From the NCBI RefSeq assembly GCF_009765825.1, contig NZ_LMUR01000018.1:1157703-1193513 (forward strand): DNA of 35,811 nucleotides, written 5' to 3'. The stretch is from Granulicella sp. L60 (GTDB lineage: Bacteria; Acidobacteriota; Terriglobia; Terriglobales; Acidobacteriaceae). The notes under the pieces were generated by a model that saw only the letters and a program-made list of their open reading frames with translations, searched no databases and was not told where the DNA came from. This document shows, piece by piece, positions 24,312-32,111 of the stretch. Position 1 is the stretch's first letter; each line of letters starts with the position of its first letter. A program made the position numbers and the translations under genes.

Positions 24312-25316
24312 ATGCCGACTGACATCGTTGTAGACGCAATGGGTTCCGACAAGGCCCCCGAGCCAGAGGTTCGCGGGGCCGTGCTTGCTGCGCGCCAGTT
24401 TGGCGTGCGGGTGCATCTGGTGGGTCCAGAGGACAGGCTGCGCCCGCTTCTGCGGCAGGCGTTGCGTGGGCAGCGGCTGCCTGTGTTCATTGTGCCTGCC
24501 AGCGAGTGGATCACGATGGACGACAAGGCCGCGCAGGCGGTTCGGTCCAAACGCGATTCGACGATGCGGGTTGGGTTGAAGATGGTCCGCGAGGGCCGTG
24601 CGGCGGGGTTCTTTACTGCAGGCAACACGGGCGCGGCCATGGCGACCGCAAAGATGGTGCTGGGGATGCTCTCGGGTGTGGACCGGCCGGCGCTGGCACA
24701 GATTCTTCCTACGGTGAGCCGCGTTCCTTCGCTTCTGCTGGATGTAGGGGCGAATGTGGACTGCGATCCGGACAATCTGGTTCAGTTTGCCGTGATGGGC
24801 CACATGTATGCGAAGAACATTCTGAAGGTGAATAACCCGCGGGTCGGGCTGCTCTCGATTGGGGAAGAGGATTCGAAGGGCAATGCGCTGACCCGCGATA
24901 CGCTGCCTTTGCTGCGTGCGGTGAAGGGGATCAACTTCAAAGGCAATGTGGAGGGCCGCGACCTGTTCAACGGGCAGTGCGATGTGGCGGTGTGCGACGG
25001 GTTTGTGGGGAACGTGGCGCTGAAGTCGATTGAGGGTACGGCACAGTTGCTGAGTGCGTCGCTGCGCGAGTCGCTGAAGTCGACGGTGACCTCACAGGTG
25101 GGAGCGCTGCTGTCGCGGAAGGCGTTTGCGGAGTTCAAGAAGCGGCTGGATTACTCCGAGTATGGAGGGGCGGTGCTGCTTGGGGTGCGGGGCGTGTGCA
25201 TTGTGGGGCATGGGTCTTCGAATGAGAAGGCGATTATGAACGGGATTCGCGTGGCGGCGGAGTTTGCGCAGGCTGAGGTGAACTTGGGGATTGAAGCTGC
25301 GCTGCGGCCTGCGTAA
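24312..25316 (+). CDS. plsX: Phosphate acyltransferase PlsX
   Basis: 334 residues, full length. PlsX converts acyl-ACP and phosphate into acyl-phosphate, the donor for PlsY in glycerophospholipid synthesis; it is a peripheral membrane enzyme. Family segments are [19 protein letters not shown] (6-24), [90 protein letters not shown] and [17 protein letters not shown]. The ATG lies 33 bp after rpmF with no strong ribosome site; translational coupling may help. A usual fabH neighbour is replaced here by the palindromic repeat R4 and convergent genes. Confidence 0.97.
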   Translation: MPTDIVVDAMGSDKAPEPEVRGAVLAARQFGVRVHLVGPEDRLRPLLRQALRGQRLPVFIVPASEWITMDDKAAQAVRSKRDSTMRVGLKMVREGRAAGFFTAGNTGAAMATAKMVLGMLSGVDRPALAQILPTVSRVPSLLLDVGANVDCDPDNLVQFAVMGHMYAKNILKVNNPRVGLLSIGEEDSKGNALTRDTLPLLRAVKGINFKGNVEGRDLFNGQCDVAVCDGFVGNVALKSIEGTAQLLSASLRESLKSTVTSQVGALLSRKAFAEFKKRLDYSEYGGAVLLGVRGVCIVGHGSSNEKAIMNGIRVAAEFAQAEVNLGIEAALRPA

Positions 25317-25322
25317 CGATTG

Positions 25323-25486
25323 GCCTGACGGCCGGTCGCCCTGCGCGGGCGGCGATCACTTCGTGATTTGTATATCCCTTTGGGTGAGCTCCCGGTGGTC
25401 GCTTGAAATGTCTGTGCCGACCATCGGGAGGACGTTGCGAAGCGGTATATCAATCACGAAGTGATCGCTCGCCGCGCAGGCGCTTT
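25323..25486. repeat. Diverged copy of the composite palindromic repeat, R4
   Basis: The arm GCGATCACTTCGTGAT and its partner ATCACGAAGTGATCGC replace the GTCAC.../...GTGAC stem of the other copies, with G-C changed to A-T on both sides. The small hairpins are CGCCC-TGCGC-GGGCG and CGCC-GCGCA-GGCG. The centre CTCCCGGTGGTCG / CGACCATCGGGAG is kept, as are the inner GTATATC / GGTATATC. The outer CCTGCCGGACGGG arm is mostly lost. It fills the gap between convergent plsX and the DUF1634 gene. Confidence 0.88.
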
Positions 25487-25487
25487 G

Positions 25488-25985
25488 TTAGTGGAGGAGG
25501 CCTAAGGTGAGGACGGCTAGGACGATGAGGCTGACGACGACGTAGAGACGGTCGCGTTCGATGGCGAAGGCTATGACGGCGAAGATGACGCGGGCTACGG
25601 GTGTGGCGATCAGGAAGAGGATGCCGAGTTGAACGATGGCGGCGGGGTTGCCGTGGGAGAGCAGACGCAGAAGCTGGGTGGCTGAGCGCAGGTCGGCGGG
25701 TTCGCTGATGAAGGTGCGGAGGTTGACGGGGTGGCTGGCGTTGGCCTTGAGGTAGAGGATGCCGCCGAGGAGAACGGTGGCGGAGGCGAGCAGGACGCCG
25801 GACTGGAGGAGACGGCCCATGAGGGTCTCCATGCGCTGGTCGGTGAATGCTTCTGCTGGTGCTTTTGTGGATACTGCTGCTAATTTTTCTACGGATCCTT
25901 CTGTGAGTTTTCGGTGGGTTTCTTTTGAGGATTCTTGAGGGGTGGGCTTAGGGGATGCTTGCGGGTTGGGGTTTTCGGTGGTCAT
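25488..25985 (-). CDS. DUF1634 membrane protein, TauE partner
   Basis: 165 residues. The polar Pro/Thr-rich N-terminus (about 45 residues) is followed by three predicted membrane helices: VLLASATVLLGGILYLKANA, IVQLGILFLIATPVARVIFAVIAFAI and LYVVVSLIVLAVLTLGLL. The layout and the family pair with TauE/SafE match DUF1634, which is usually encoded right after a sulfite/anion exporter. It follows the TauE gene by 10 bp on the same strand, so it is in the same operon and probably a subunit or partner of that exporter. The start lacks a visible Shine-Dalgarno site and may rely on coupling. Confidence 0.87.
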   Translation of the reverse strand: MTTENPNPQASPKPTPQESSKETHRKLTEGSVEKLAAVSTKAPAEAFTDQRMETLMGRLLQSGVLLASATVLLGGILYLKANASHPVNLRTFISEPADLRSATQLLRLLSHGNPAAIVQLGILFLIATPVARVIFAVIAFAIERDRLYVVVSLIVLAVLTLGLLH

Positions 25986-25995
25986 GGTTGTGGGG

Positions 25996-26835
25996 TTATA
26001 CGCCTCGGATGCCGTTGATGATCATCTCGACGCCGAGGGCGAGGATGACGAGGGTGAAGATGCTGCGCAGGAGAGAGACGCGGGCGCGGACGAGGTATCG
26101 CGCACCGAGGAGTGAGCCAGCGAGAACGCCGAGCATGACGGGGAAGGCGAGGGCGGGATCGATGTAGCCGCGATGCAGGTAGATGCCCGCGCTGGCGGCT
26201 GCGGTGACGCCGATCATGAAGTTGCTGGTGGTGGTGGAGACCTTGAAGGGGATGCGCATGATGCGGTCCATGGCGAGGACCTTGACGGCTCCGGAGCCGA
26301 TGCCGAGGAGGCCGGAGAGCGTGCCTGCTCCGAACATGGTGGCGAAGCCTGCGGGGATGCGGTCGACGCTGTAGTGGCAGAGGCCGCCGTGGCCGTCGGG
26401 GTAGGTGCCGGACATGCGGAGGCGATCGGACCAGGGATTTGCAGGATGGGGCGTGGGTTCGGCACGGCGGGACTGCTGCCAGGAGAGCCAGGCGGAGTAG
26501 AGCAGGACGAGTCCGAAGACGATGGCGAGGGCGCGCGTGGGGACGCGGGTGGCGAGGAAGGCTCCAAAGACGGCGCCGATGGTGGTAGCGACTTCGAGGA
26601 ACATGCCGATGCGAACGCTGGAGAAGCCTTCGCGGACGTAGGCGGCTGCGGCTCCGGAGGAGGTGGCGATGACGGAGATGAGCGAGGCTCCGATGGCGTA
26701 GCGGATGTCGACGTGGAAGATGAGGGTGAGGAGAGGGACGAGGACGACCCCTCCGCCGAGGCCTGTGAGTGCGCCGAGGAGGCCGGCAGCGATGGAGCCG
26801 GCGAAGACTAGTGAGGTGAAGAGCAGCAGGGGCAT
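25996..26835 (-). CDS. TauE/SafE family anion exporter
   Basis: 279 residues, with about eight hydrophobic helices. The hallmark repeats are visible: GLLGALTGLGGGVVLVPLLTL (residues ~17-37) and, in the second half, GTLSGLLGIGSGAVKVLAMD, matching the duplicated G-x-G-G-G motif of TauE/SafE proteins. Members export sulfite, sulfoacetate or other organosulfur anions; the substrate here is unknown. The central loop (~residues 115-150) carries NPWSDRLRMSGTYPDG. First gene of a two-gene operon with DUF1634. A CATAAT hexamer 11 bases before the ATG could be its -10. Confidence 0.92.
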   Translation of the reverse strand: MPLLLFTSLVFAGSIAAGLLGALTGLGGGVVLVPLLTLIFHVDIRYAIGASLISVIATSSGAAAAYVREGFSSVRIGMFLEVATTIGAVFGAFLATRVPTRALAIVFGLVLLYSAWLSWQQSRRAEPTPHPANPWSDRLRMSGTYPDGHGGLCHYSVDRIPAGFATMFGAGTLSGLLGIGSGAVKVLAMDRIMRIPFKVSTTTSNFMIGVTAAASAGIYLHRGYIDPALAFPVMLGVLAGSLLGARYLVRARVSLLRSIFTLVILALGVEMIINGIRGV

Positions 26836-26898
26836 CGGCTGAGGTGATTATGGCATGGTGATCTTGTGATCATCCCGAGGTTCGTGGGGTGGATGCGT

Positions 26899-28086
26899 TT
26901 AGGCGCTCTCGGTCTGGGAGACGGGAATGGGGCGGGGCTTGGGTGGTGTCATGACAGGTGGTATGGCGATGGGTGAGGGTATGGGCAGGGACGCTGCGGT
27001 TAGCGTGTTCTTGGTGAAGGCCTTCAGCAGGCCTTCGAGGAAGGCGAAGAAGACATCGACGGCGTATCCGACCAGGAAGGCGAGGGCGAGTGGCGGGATG
27101 GAGATCTCCTGGTTGACGGAGAAGTTATTGAAGAGGCCGATGACGGCTCCGCAAATGGCGGCGATGAGGAAGCGGGCGGAGTTGGCAGCGGATGGGATGA
27201 AGGTGCGGCTGCTCATCTGGTCTTCGAAGCTGCGGAGAAGGTAGGCGCAGGTTCCAAGCAGGGCGTAGAGCACGGGCAGGATGCAGGTAGTGATGGCGCC
27301 GTAGAAGACGGAGACGTCGGTGAGGATGGTCAGGGCGAAGTAGCGGACGTCCTGGTAGGTGCTGGTGATGGTGTCGCGGGCGACGATGGGGTCGGGGATG
27401 CCGACGGGAAGCTCGAAGAGGGCTTTGCGCTGTTCGGGCGTGAGGTTGTCCTCCTGCGGGAGTCTGTGCCAGGGGAGGATGAAGTGATTGAGCTTGCGGG
27501 CGCGGGCGTTAATGACGCGGACGGTGGAGGCGTAGTCCTGCAGGTCGGCGACGAGGTCGGTCTCGCTGATGCCCTTGGGTACGGGTGCGACGGGAGTGCC
27601 GGCGGGCGGCTTTGGACCGAGCTCGGTCTGGAGCTTGACGGCGAAGGCGTTGGCCTTGGTGATGTCGGCGTTGAGGGCGATGGAGACGGCGGAGGTGATG
27701 AAGGTGGCGACGGAGACGGGGATGATGACGGCGGTGAGGATGAGGGCTATGCGCAGGTAGGTGCGGACGGTGGGACGGGTGTCGTCGTGGTAGGCCTTGA
27801 GGCTCTCGGCGTTGACGGGGCGGAGGCGGGCGGAGAGGGTGGTGACGGCGGCGAGGAGGTTGGCGGCGGAGTCCTCGTCCCAGTGCGCGGGGTAGATGGC
27901 GCGGGCGTGTAGGATGGCGCGGCGGGTGTCGTCGGAGACTTCGACGCCGATCTCGGCCGCGTAGTGCATGAGGCGCTCGGCGTCTTCGATGAGGCAGGTG
28001 AAGTAGGGGGGAGCCTTGGCGTGTTCGGGCTCGGTGAGGTGCTGTGTTTCGATCTTGCAGGGCCCGGTGGGATCAGGTTGCGTCAT
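26899..28086 (-). CDS. Multi-pass membrane protein of unknown function
   Basis: 395 residues. The cytosolic-looking N-terminal part (1-108) has LIEDAERLMHYAAEIGVEV and RRAILHARAIYPAHW. It is followed by a membrane helix (IALILTAVIIPVSVATFITS), a loop of about 130 residues with conserved-looking LNHFILPWHRLP, and then four hydrophobic segments. These include DVSVFYGAITTCILPVLYALLGTCAYLLRSFE, AAICGAVIGLF and LALAFLVGYAVDVFFAFLEGLL. The tail is Pro-rich. AGGAAGG precedes the ATG by 7 bases. I do not recognise a family; the YLLRSFEDQ...F(N) block recalls uncharacterised bacterial membrane proteins with a C-terminal helical bundle. Upstream of the TauE operon on the same strand, with 63 bp between. 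Confidence 0.75.
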   Translation of the reverse strand: MTQPDPTGPCKIETQHLTEPEHAKAPPYFTCLIEDAERLMHYAAEIGVEVSDDTRRAILHARAIYPAHWDEDSAANLLAAVTTLSARLRPVNAESLKAYHDDTRPTVRTYLRIALILTAVIIPVSVATFITSAVSIALNADITKANAFAVKLQTELGPKPPAGTPVAPVPKGISETDLVADLQDYASTVRVINARARKLNHFILPWHRLPQEDNLTPEQRKALFELPVGIPDPIVARDTITSTYQDVRYFALTILTDVSVFYGAITTCILPVLYALLGTCAYLLRSFEDQMSSRTFIPSAANSARFLIAAICGAVIGLFNNFSVNQEISIPPLALAFLVGYAVDVFFAFLEGLLKAFTKNTLTAASLPIPSPIAIPPVMTPPKPRPIPVSQTESA

Positions 28087-28212
28087 GGCAACACCTTCCT
28101 AACGACCGCGGATGGTCTAACTGTGGAGGAATGTCATAGTACCGCTTCGGAGGGCGCGCCGCAAACTATGTTCTGTCGCGAGATGGCCCGGATTTGGGAG
28201 AGGGGGCTAGTG

Positions 28213-28395
28213 GTATCCCTCTATAGGGTGGGGAACTGGCCTGGATGTGGTGCGAGATAAGGAGAGAGTATTTGCACGCCGAGCCAATTGCAGACCCTTC
28301 GACTGCGCCTCTCACGATGAGACTGCGAGAGGCTCCGCTCAGGATGACACTTTCTATATCAATCCATCACTGAAGCTCAGGCTATATGTCGATAC
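28213..28395 (-). mobile_element. MITE-like dispersed repeat, copy C
   Basis: Read on the minus strand it begins GTATCGACATATAGCCTGAG and matches copy A in order: GTGATGGATTG, ATATAGAAAGTGTCATCCTG then AGCGGAGCC, the hairpin GCCTCTCGC-AGTCTCATC-GTGAGAGGC, CAGTCGAAGG, CTCGCACCACATCC and CTATAG. It ends 3 bp from the thiE stop codon, like copy A after the peptidase gene. The remaining gap (28087-28212) shows nothing recognisable. Confidence 0.8.
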
Positions 28396-28398
28396 TGG

Positions 28399-29007
28399 CT
28401 AGAGGTCGTGGAAGAGGCGGATGCCGGCGATGCCGCTGGCTCCGGCTTCGAGGCAGGCGGGGGTGTTTGCAGGGGTGACGCCGCCGAGGGCGAAGACGGG
28501 GGTGGGGGCGGCGGCGGCGCAGGCTGCGCGGAGGTGGTCGAGACCGTGGCCAGGGAGGGTGAGGGTGGGGAGGGATTTTTCGAAGACGGGTGCGAAGAGG
28601 ATGGCGTCTACGCTGGCGTGGTGGGCGCGGCGGACGTCGTCGAGGGTGTGGCAGGAGATGGTGATGCGGGGTGGCGGGAGGGCGGTTGAGGCGTAGAGGG
28701 TGCGGACCTGGCTGGGGGTGAGTGAGTCGGGGGAGGAGGTGAGATGGACCCCGTGAGCGCCGGCGGCGATGGCGATGTCCGGGCGGGAGTTGATGAGGAT
28801 GCTTGTGTGGCCCGAATGCAAGATGCTTATTTTCATTAACTTAGCTGCTAGGATCGAGAGTGCGGAGGCAGGAAGGTCTTTTTCGCGCAGTTGGATGAAG
28901 TCGACTCCGGCGGCGATCCAGCGGGCGGCTTGCTCGAGGAGGGCGGCCTGTTTTTTTGCTTCGTTGCCGGGGAAGAGGGCGCGGCTGGTGATGGCGTAGC
29001 GAAGCAT
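28399..29007 (-). CDS. thiE: Thiamine phosphate synthase
   Basis: 202 residues. ThiE joins the pyrimidine and thiazole halves of thiamine. The TIM-barrel landmarks are visible: GVDFIQLREKDL, ILINSRPDIAIAAGAHGVHL, ISCHTLDDVRRAHHASVDAI, and FALGGVTPANTPACLEAGAS followed by GIAGIR. The family's GPVFxTxTK phosphate loop reads APVFEKSLP, which departs from consensus, so a TenI-like relative is possible. Start 29007 is chosen because the family sequence (LRYAIT) begins there and a TACACT hexamer lies nine bases upstream; an in-frame ATG at 29055 adds 16 unsupported residues. No TPP riboswitch is seen and no other thi genes adjoin it. Confidence 0.85.
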   Translation of the reverse strand: MLRYAITSRALFPGNEAKKQAALLEQAARWIAAGVDFIQLREKDLPASALSILAAKLMKISILHSGHTSILINSRPDIAIAAGAHGVHLTSSPDSLTPSQVRTLYASTALPPPRITISCHTLDDVRRAHHASVDAILFAPVFEKSLPTLTLPGHGLDHLRAACAAAAPTPVFALGGVTPANTPACLEAGASGIAGIRLFHDL

Positions 29008-29016
29008 CGTCGTTTC

Positions 29017-29022
29017 AGTGTA
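29017..29022 (-). promoter_or_regulatory. Candidate -10 element of thiE
   Basis: TACACT on the minus strand ends nine bases before the ATG at 29007; no ribosome site is present. It is the same hexamer as the rnpB -10. Confidence 0.4.
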
Positions 29023-29144
29023 TGGTGCCAAGCCCCCCGGGGTAGAGGTGTTCATGGCGGTGTGGTAGTTTCATGAAAGCAGGCAACGCGCACAACGAGA
29101 AGAAAACCAGCCCTCACTGATAACCACGTCGGGGCCGATAACGG

Positions 29145-29180
29145 GGACAAGACCCAGTCTCGGAGCTGGGGCAGGTGTCC
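29145..29180 (+). promoter_or_regulatory. Two-level hairpin in the sthA leader
   Basis: GGACA pairs with TGTCC, and inside it CCCAG pairs with CTGGG around an eight-base loop. It ends 16 bases before the sthA start. A seven-codon reading frame (ATG at 29181, TAG at 29202) begins right after it and overlaps the sthA ATG at 29197. Together they could control translation, but this is only a structural observation. Confidence 0.35.
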
Positions 29181-29196
29181 ATGAGTATGTGCCATT

Positions 29197-30594
29197 ATGA
29201 GTAGTGTTTACGATCTGATCGTCATTGGGTCCGGGCCGGCAGGCCAACGAGCCGCAATTTACGCCTCCAAATTAGGGAAAAAGGTCGCGCTGGTAGAGAT
29301 GCGCGAGGTCGTGGGAGGCGCGTGCATCAGTACGGGGACGATTCCCTCGAAGACGATGCGCGAGGCGGTGCTGCATCTCTCCGGCTATAACTACAAGTCC
29401 ATCTACGGGATGAACTATCGGGTGAAGGAACGGATCACCATGGCGGACCTGGCGTTCCGGGTTCAGCACGTGATCAAGACCGAGATCGATGTCACCGAGG
29501 CGCAGCTCTCGCGCAACAACATCGAGATGCTGGTGGGTGTGGCGAGCTTTGAAGACGCGACCCATGTGAAGGTGACGAACTCGCGCGGTTCGACCGTGTA
29601 CGAGACGAAGAACGTACTGATCGGGACGGGAACCAAGCCGGCGGCGTCGGAGAAGGTGCCGATCAACGGGCGCAGCATTGTGAACAGCGACCTGGTGCTG
29701 GAGCTGGTGAATCTGCCGAAGACGATGATTATCGTTGGCGGTGGCGTGATCGGGGTGGAGTACACCTGTATGTTCGCGGCTCTGGGAGTGCGGGTGACGC
29801 TGATTGAGCGCAGGCCGCGGCTGCTGGAGTTCGCCGATCAGGAGATTATCGAGGCGCTGAGCTACCATCTGCGCGACTCGCGGGTGACGATGCGGCTGAA
29901 CGAAGAGGTGGAGTCCGTGGAGGAGATGCCGGACGGCACCGTGGTCGCGAATCTGGAGAGCAAGAAGAAGGTGCAGGGCGATACGCTGCTGTACGCTGTC
30001 GGACGCCAGGGCAATGTGGATGAGCTGAACCTGGGCGCGGTCGGGATCGAGTCGGACTCGCGTGGACGCATTCCGGTGGACAAGGATTTCAGGACGAAGG
30101 TGCCGACGATCTTTGCGGTGGGCGACGTGATCGGATTTCCGTCGCTGGCTTCGGTTTCGATGGAGCAGGGCCGGGTGGCGGCGGCGAGGGCGTTTGGCGA
30201 CGATACGATTCTGTCGCAGCCAGGACTGTATCCGTATGGGATTTATACGATTCCAGAGATCAGCTTTATCGGCAAGACCGAGGAGCAGCTGACCGAGGAG
30301 GACGTTCCGTACGAGGTGGGCGTGGCGTACTATCGCGAGATTGCGCGTGGACAGATCCGCGGCGATACGACGGGACGGCTGAAGCTGATCTTCCACCGGC
30401 TGACGCACTCGATCCTCGGGGTACACATTATCGGCGAGGGTGCGAGCGAGCTGTTGCACATCGGCCAGGCTGTGATGGCACTGGGCGGAAAGCTGGAATA
30501 TTTCGTAGATACCGTGTTCAACTATCCAACGCTCGCAGAATGTTATAAAGTTGCGGCTTTCAATGGGTTGAACCGCGTCAGCAAGTTCGAGTAG
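29197..30594 (+). CDS. sthA: Si-specific (soluble) NAD(P)+ transhydrogenase
   Basis: 465 residues, flavoprotein of the pyridine nucleotide-disulfide reductase family that balances NADPH and NADH in the cytoplasm. Present are the FAD motif GSGPAGQRAA (11-20), GGACISTGTIPSKTMREAVL (40-59), the NAD(P) motif IIVGGGVIGVEY and the second FAD motif TIFAVGDVIGFP. The dimer domain follows, ending VFNYPTLAECYKVAAFNG. Cys43 is present but the partner Cys is Thr48, so no redox disulfide can form. This separates it from lipoamide dehydrogenase and fits SthA. No Shine-Dalgarno site is seen before ATG 29197. A ROK-family gene follows after 35 bp. Confidence 0.95.
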   Translation: MSSVYDLIVIGSGPAGQRAAIYASKLGKKVALVEMREVVGGACISTGTIPSKTMREAVLHLSGYNYKSIYGMNYRVKERITMADLAFRVQHVIKTEIDVTEAQLSRNNIEMLVGVASFEDATHVKVTNSRGSTVYETKNVLIGTGTKPAASEKVPINGRSIVNSDLVLELVNLPKTMIIVGGGVIGVEYTCMFAALGVRVTLIERRPRLLEFADQEIIEALSYHLRDSRVTMRLNEEVESVEEMPDGTVVANLESKKKVQGDTLLYAVGRQGNVDELNLGAVGIESDSRGRIPVDKDFRTKVPTIFAVGDVIGFPSLASVSMEQGRVAAARAFGDDTILSQPGLYPYGIYTIPEISFIGKTEEQLTEEDVPYEVGVAYYREIARGQIRGDTTGRLKLIFHRLTHSILGVHIIGEGASELLHIGQAVMALGGKLEYFVDTVFNYPTLAECYKVAAFNGLNRVSKFE

Positions 30595-30629
30595 GCGAGC
30601 GCGTAACCCGGACAGAGGCGAACAGGGTC

Positions 30630-31526
30630 ATGGCAAAGACAATTGGGGTGATTTTATCGGATCGGATTTCGGCTGGGCTTGTGGTCGATTACAAGCTGCA
30701 AGGACCGCTGCAGCGCTTTCCGGACGATCACGACGACGAAGATGCGCTTGTGGAGATGCACACCGAGGCACTGGTGGAGACGATCTGCAGGCAGGTGGTT
30801 GAGGTAGCTGGTGGGGCCAGGGATCTGGCGGCGGTGGGAGTCGCGCTGCCGGGGCTGGTGAAGGACGGCGTGGTGCAGGAGTCTCCGAACCTGCCGCAGT
30901 TGAAGGGTGCGCGGATCTCGGAGATGCTGACGGCGCATATGCGCAGCCATGGGATCGACGTGCCGGTGTCGGCGCTGAACGATGCTGACGGTATGGCGGC
31001 GGGGCTGGCTTCGGCGCATGGCAAGCTGGACCACATGATTCGGGTGTGGACGTTGGGCGTTGGGATCGGCTATGGGCGCTATCCGTTTGCCCAGGGTGTG
31101 TGGGAGGGCGGTCACTCTGTGGTGACGCTGGATGAGAAGGAACGGTTCTGCGGGTGCGGAGGGCGCGGCCACATGGAAGGAATCATGGGGCATCGTGCGA
31201 TGCGTCTGCGCTTTTTGGACATGGAGCCGGAAGAGGTCTTCGAGGCTGCCAAGAACGGCGATGCTCGGTGCATGGAGTTCAAGCGCCTGTGGCACAAGGC
31301 GCTGGCTGCGGCTTCGGCGACCTCCATTCACATGGCAGGGCCGGGAAAGATATTTCTCTCGGGATTCAATGTCGGGTTTGTCGACCTGCCGATGCTGAAG
31401 GACTACATGCAGCAGATGGTGAAGATGAGTCCGCTGCAGAGCTACTCTTTGGAGATCGTGCAGGATAATCCGGAGATTCGGGTGATCGGTGCGGCGGTTT
31501 GGGCGGAGCAGGCTGTCGCGAGATAA
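30630..31526 (+). CDS. ROK family protein (sugar kinase-like)
   Basis: 298 residues. The actin-like fold is suggested by IGVILSDRISAGLVVD at the start, VGVALPGLVKDGVVQESPNL, and SALNDADGMAAGLASAHGKL with the catalytic-type Asp in NDADG. FCGCGGRGHMEG is a variant of the ROK zinc motif C-x-C-G-x2-G-C-x-E, with the last Cys replaced by His. The ATP-side GPGKIFLSGFN is also seen. No helix-turn-helix domain precedes it, so it is a kinase-type rather than repressor-type ROK protein. The phosphate-1 loop (usually DxGGTK) reads ILSDRIS and is degenerate, which questions kinase activity. Likely co-transcribed with sthA. Confidence 0.78.
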   Translation: MAKTIGVILSDRISAGLVVDYKLQGPLQRFPDDHDDEDALVEMHTEALVETICRQVVEVAGGARDLAAVGVALPGLVKDGVVQESPNLPQLKGARISEMLTAHMRSHGIDVPVSALNDADGMAAGLASAHGKLDHMIRVWTLGVGIGYGRYPFAQGVWEGGHSVVTLDEKERFCGCGGRGHMEGIMGHRAMRLRFLDMEPEEVFEAAKNGDARCMEFKRLWHKALAAASATSIHMAGPGKIFLSGFNVGFVDLPMLKDYMQQMVKMSPLQSYSLEIVQDNPEIRVIGAAVWAEQAVAR

Positions 31527-31541
31527 GAACGAATTTCTTTT

Positions 31542-31547
31542 TATAAT
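31542..31547 (+). promoter_or_regulatory. -10 element of the GNAT gene
   Basis: A consensus TATAAT ends six bases before the ATG at 31554, placing the start site at or next to the A of the start codon. There is no ribosome-binding site, so the mRNA should be leaderless. It lies in the 27-bp gap after the ROK gene. Confidence 0.65.
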
Positions 31548-31553
31548 CGCGGC

Positions 31554-32099
31554 ATGGGACCGTTTCCCGTCGAGACGGAGCGTCTGCTGCTGCGTGAGTT
31601 TCGCGCAGAGGATGAGGCTGCGATTCATGCCTATGCCGCCGATGAAGAGGCTACGCGCTTTACGAACTGGGGACCAAATACCAAGGAACAGACGCGCGCG
31701 ATTCTTGAGTCCTGGCTTGTAGTGCAGCGAGGATGGCCGCGCGAGGTGGTGCCGCTGGCGATTGAGTTGAAGACGGAGCGGAGGCTGATCGGCGGGACAG
31801 GATTTACTCCTCTTGATCTCAAGGCGCGGACTGCCGTCTTTGGCTATGTGCTGCATCGCTCGTACTGGGGAAGCGGATATGCGACGGAGGCTTCGCGCGC
31901 GCTGCTGAGCTTTGGCTTCAGGGAGCTTGGACTGCATCGCATCACGGCGGCGTGCGATACGTTGAATACAGCTTCGTATCATGTGATGGAGAAGCTCGGC
32001 ATGAGGCGTGAGGCGCATCATCGGAAGGATGCGAGGAAGCATGGTCGCTGGCGGGATACCTACATCTACGCTGTACTGGGTGAAGAGTGGCGAGGGTGA
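31554..32099 (+). CDS. GNAT family N-acetyltransferase (RimJ/RimL-like)
   Basis: 181 residues. GNAT enzymes move an acetyl group from acetyl-CoA to an amine. It starts ETERLLLREFRAEDEAAIHA, the usual RimJ/RimL opening. The core has IGGTGFTPLDLKARTAVFGY, VLHRSYWGSGYATEASRALL (acetyl-CoA loop region) with SFGFRELGLHRI, and CDTLNTASYHVMEKLGMRRE near the end. These match acetyltransferases of ribosomal protein N-termini or small amines; the acceptor is unknown. It has its own TATAAT promoter and a probable leaderless start, and is convergent with mutM, 12 bp away. Confidence 0.93.
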   Translation: MGPFPVETERLLLREFRAEDEAAIHAYAADEEATRFTNWGPNTKEQTRAILESWLVVQRGWPREVVPLAIELKTERRLIGGTGFTPLDLKARTAVFGYVLHRSYWGSGYATEASRALLSFGFRELGLHRITAACDTLNTASYHVMEKLGMRREAHHRKDARKHGRWRDTYIYAVLGEEWRG

Positions 32100-32111
32100 G
32101 TTTCGAGCAGA

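Noticed and set aside
29008..29196. TPP riboswitch near thiE
   Set aside because: The gap lies between thiE and the divergent sthA; no CUGAGA or other thi-box core is seen on the thiE strand, and a -10 box sits right at the thiE start.
29272..32042. Long minus-strand frames opposite sthA and the ROK gene
   Set aside because: Both are antisense shadows; the + strand frames carry FAD, NAD and ROK motifs.
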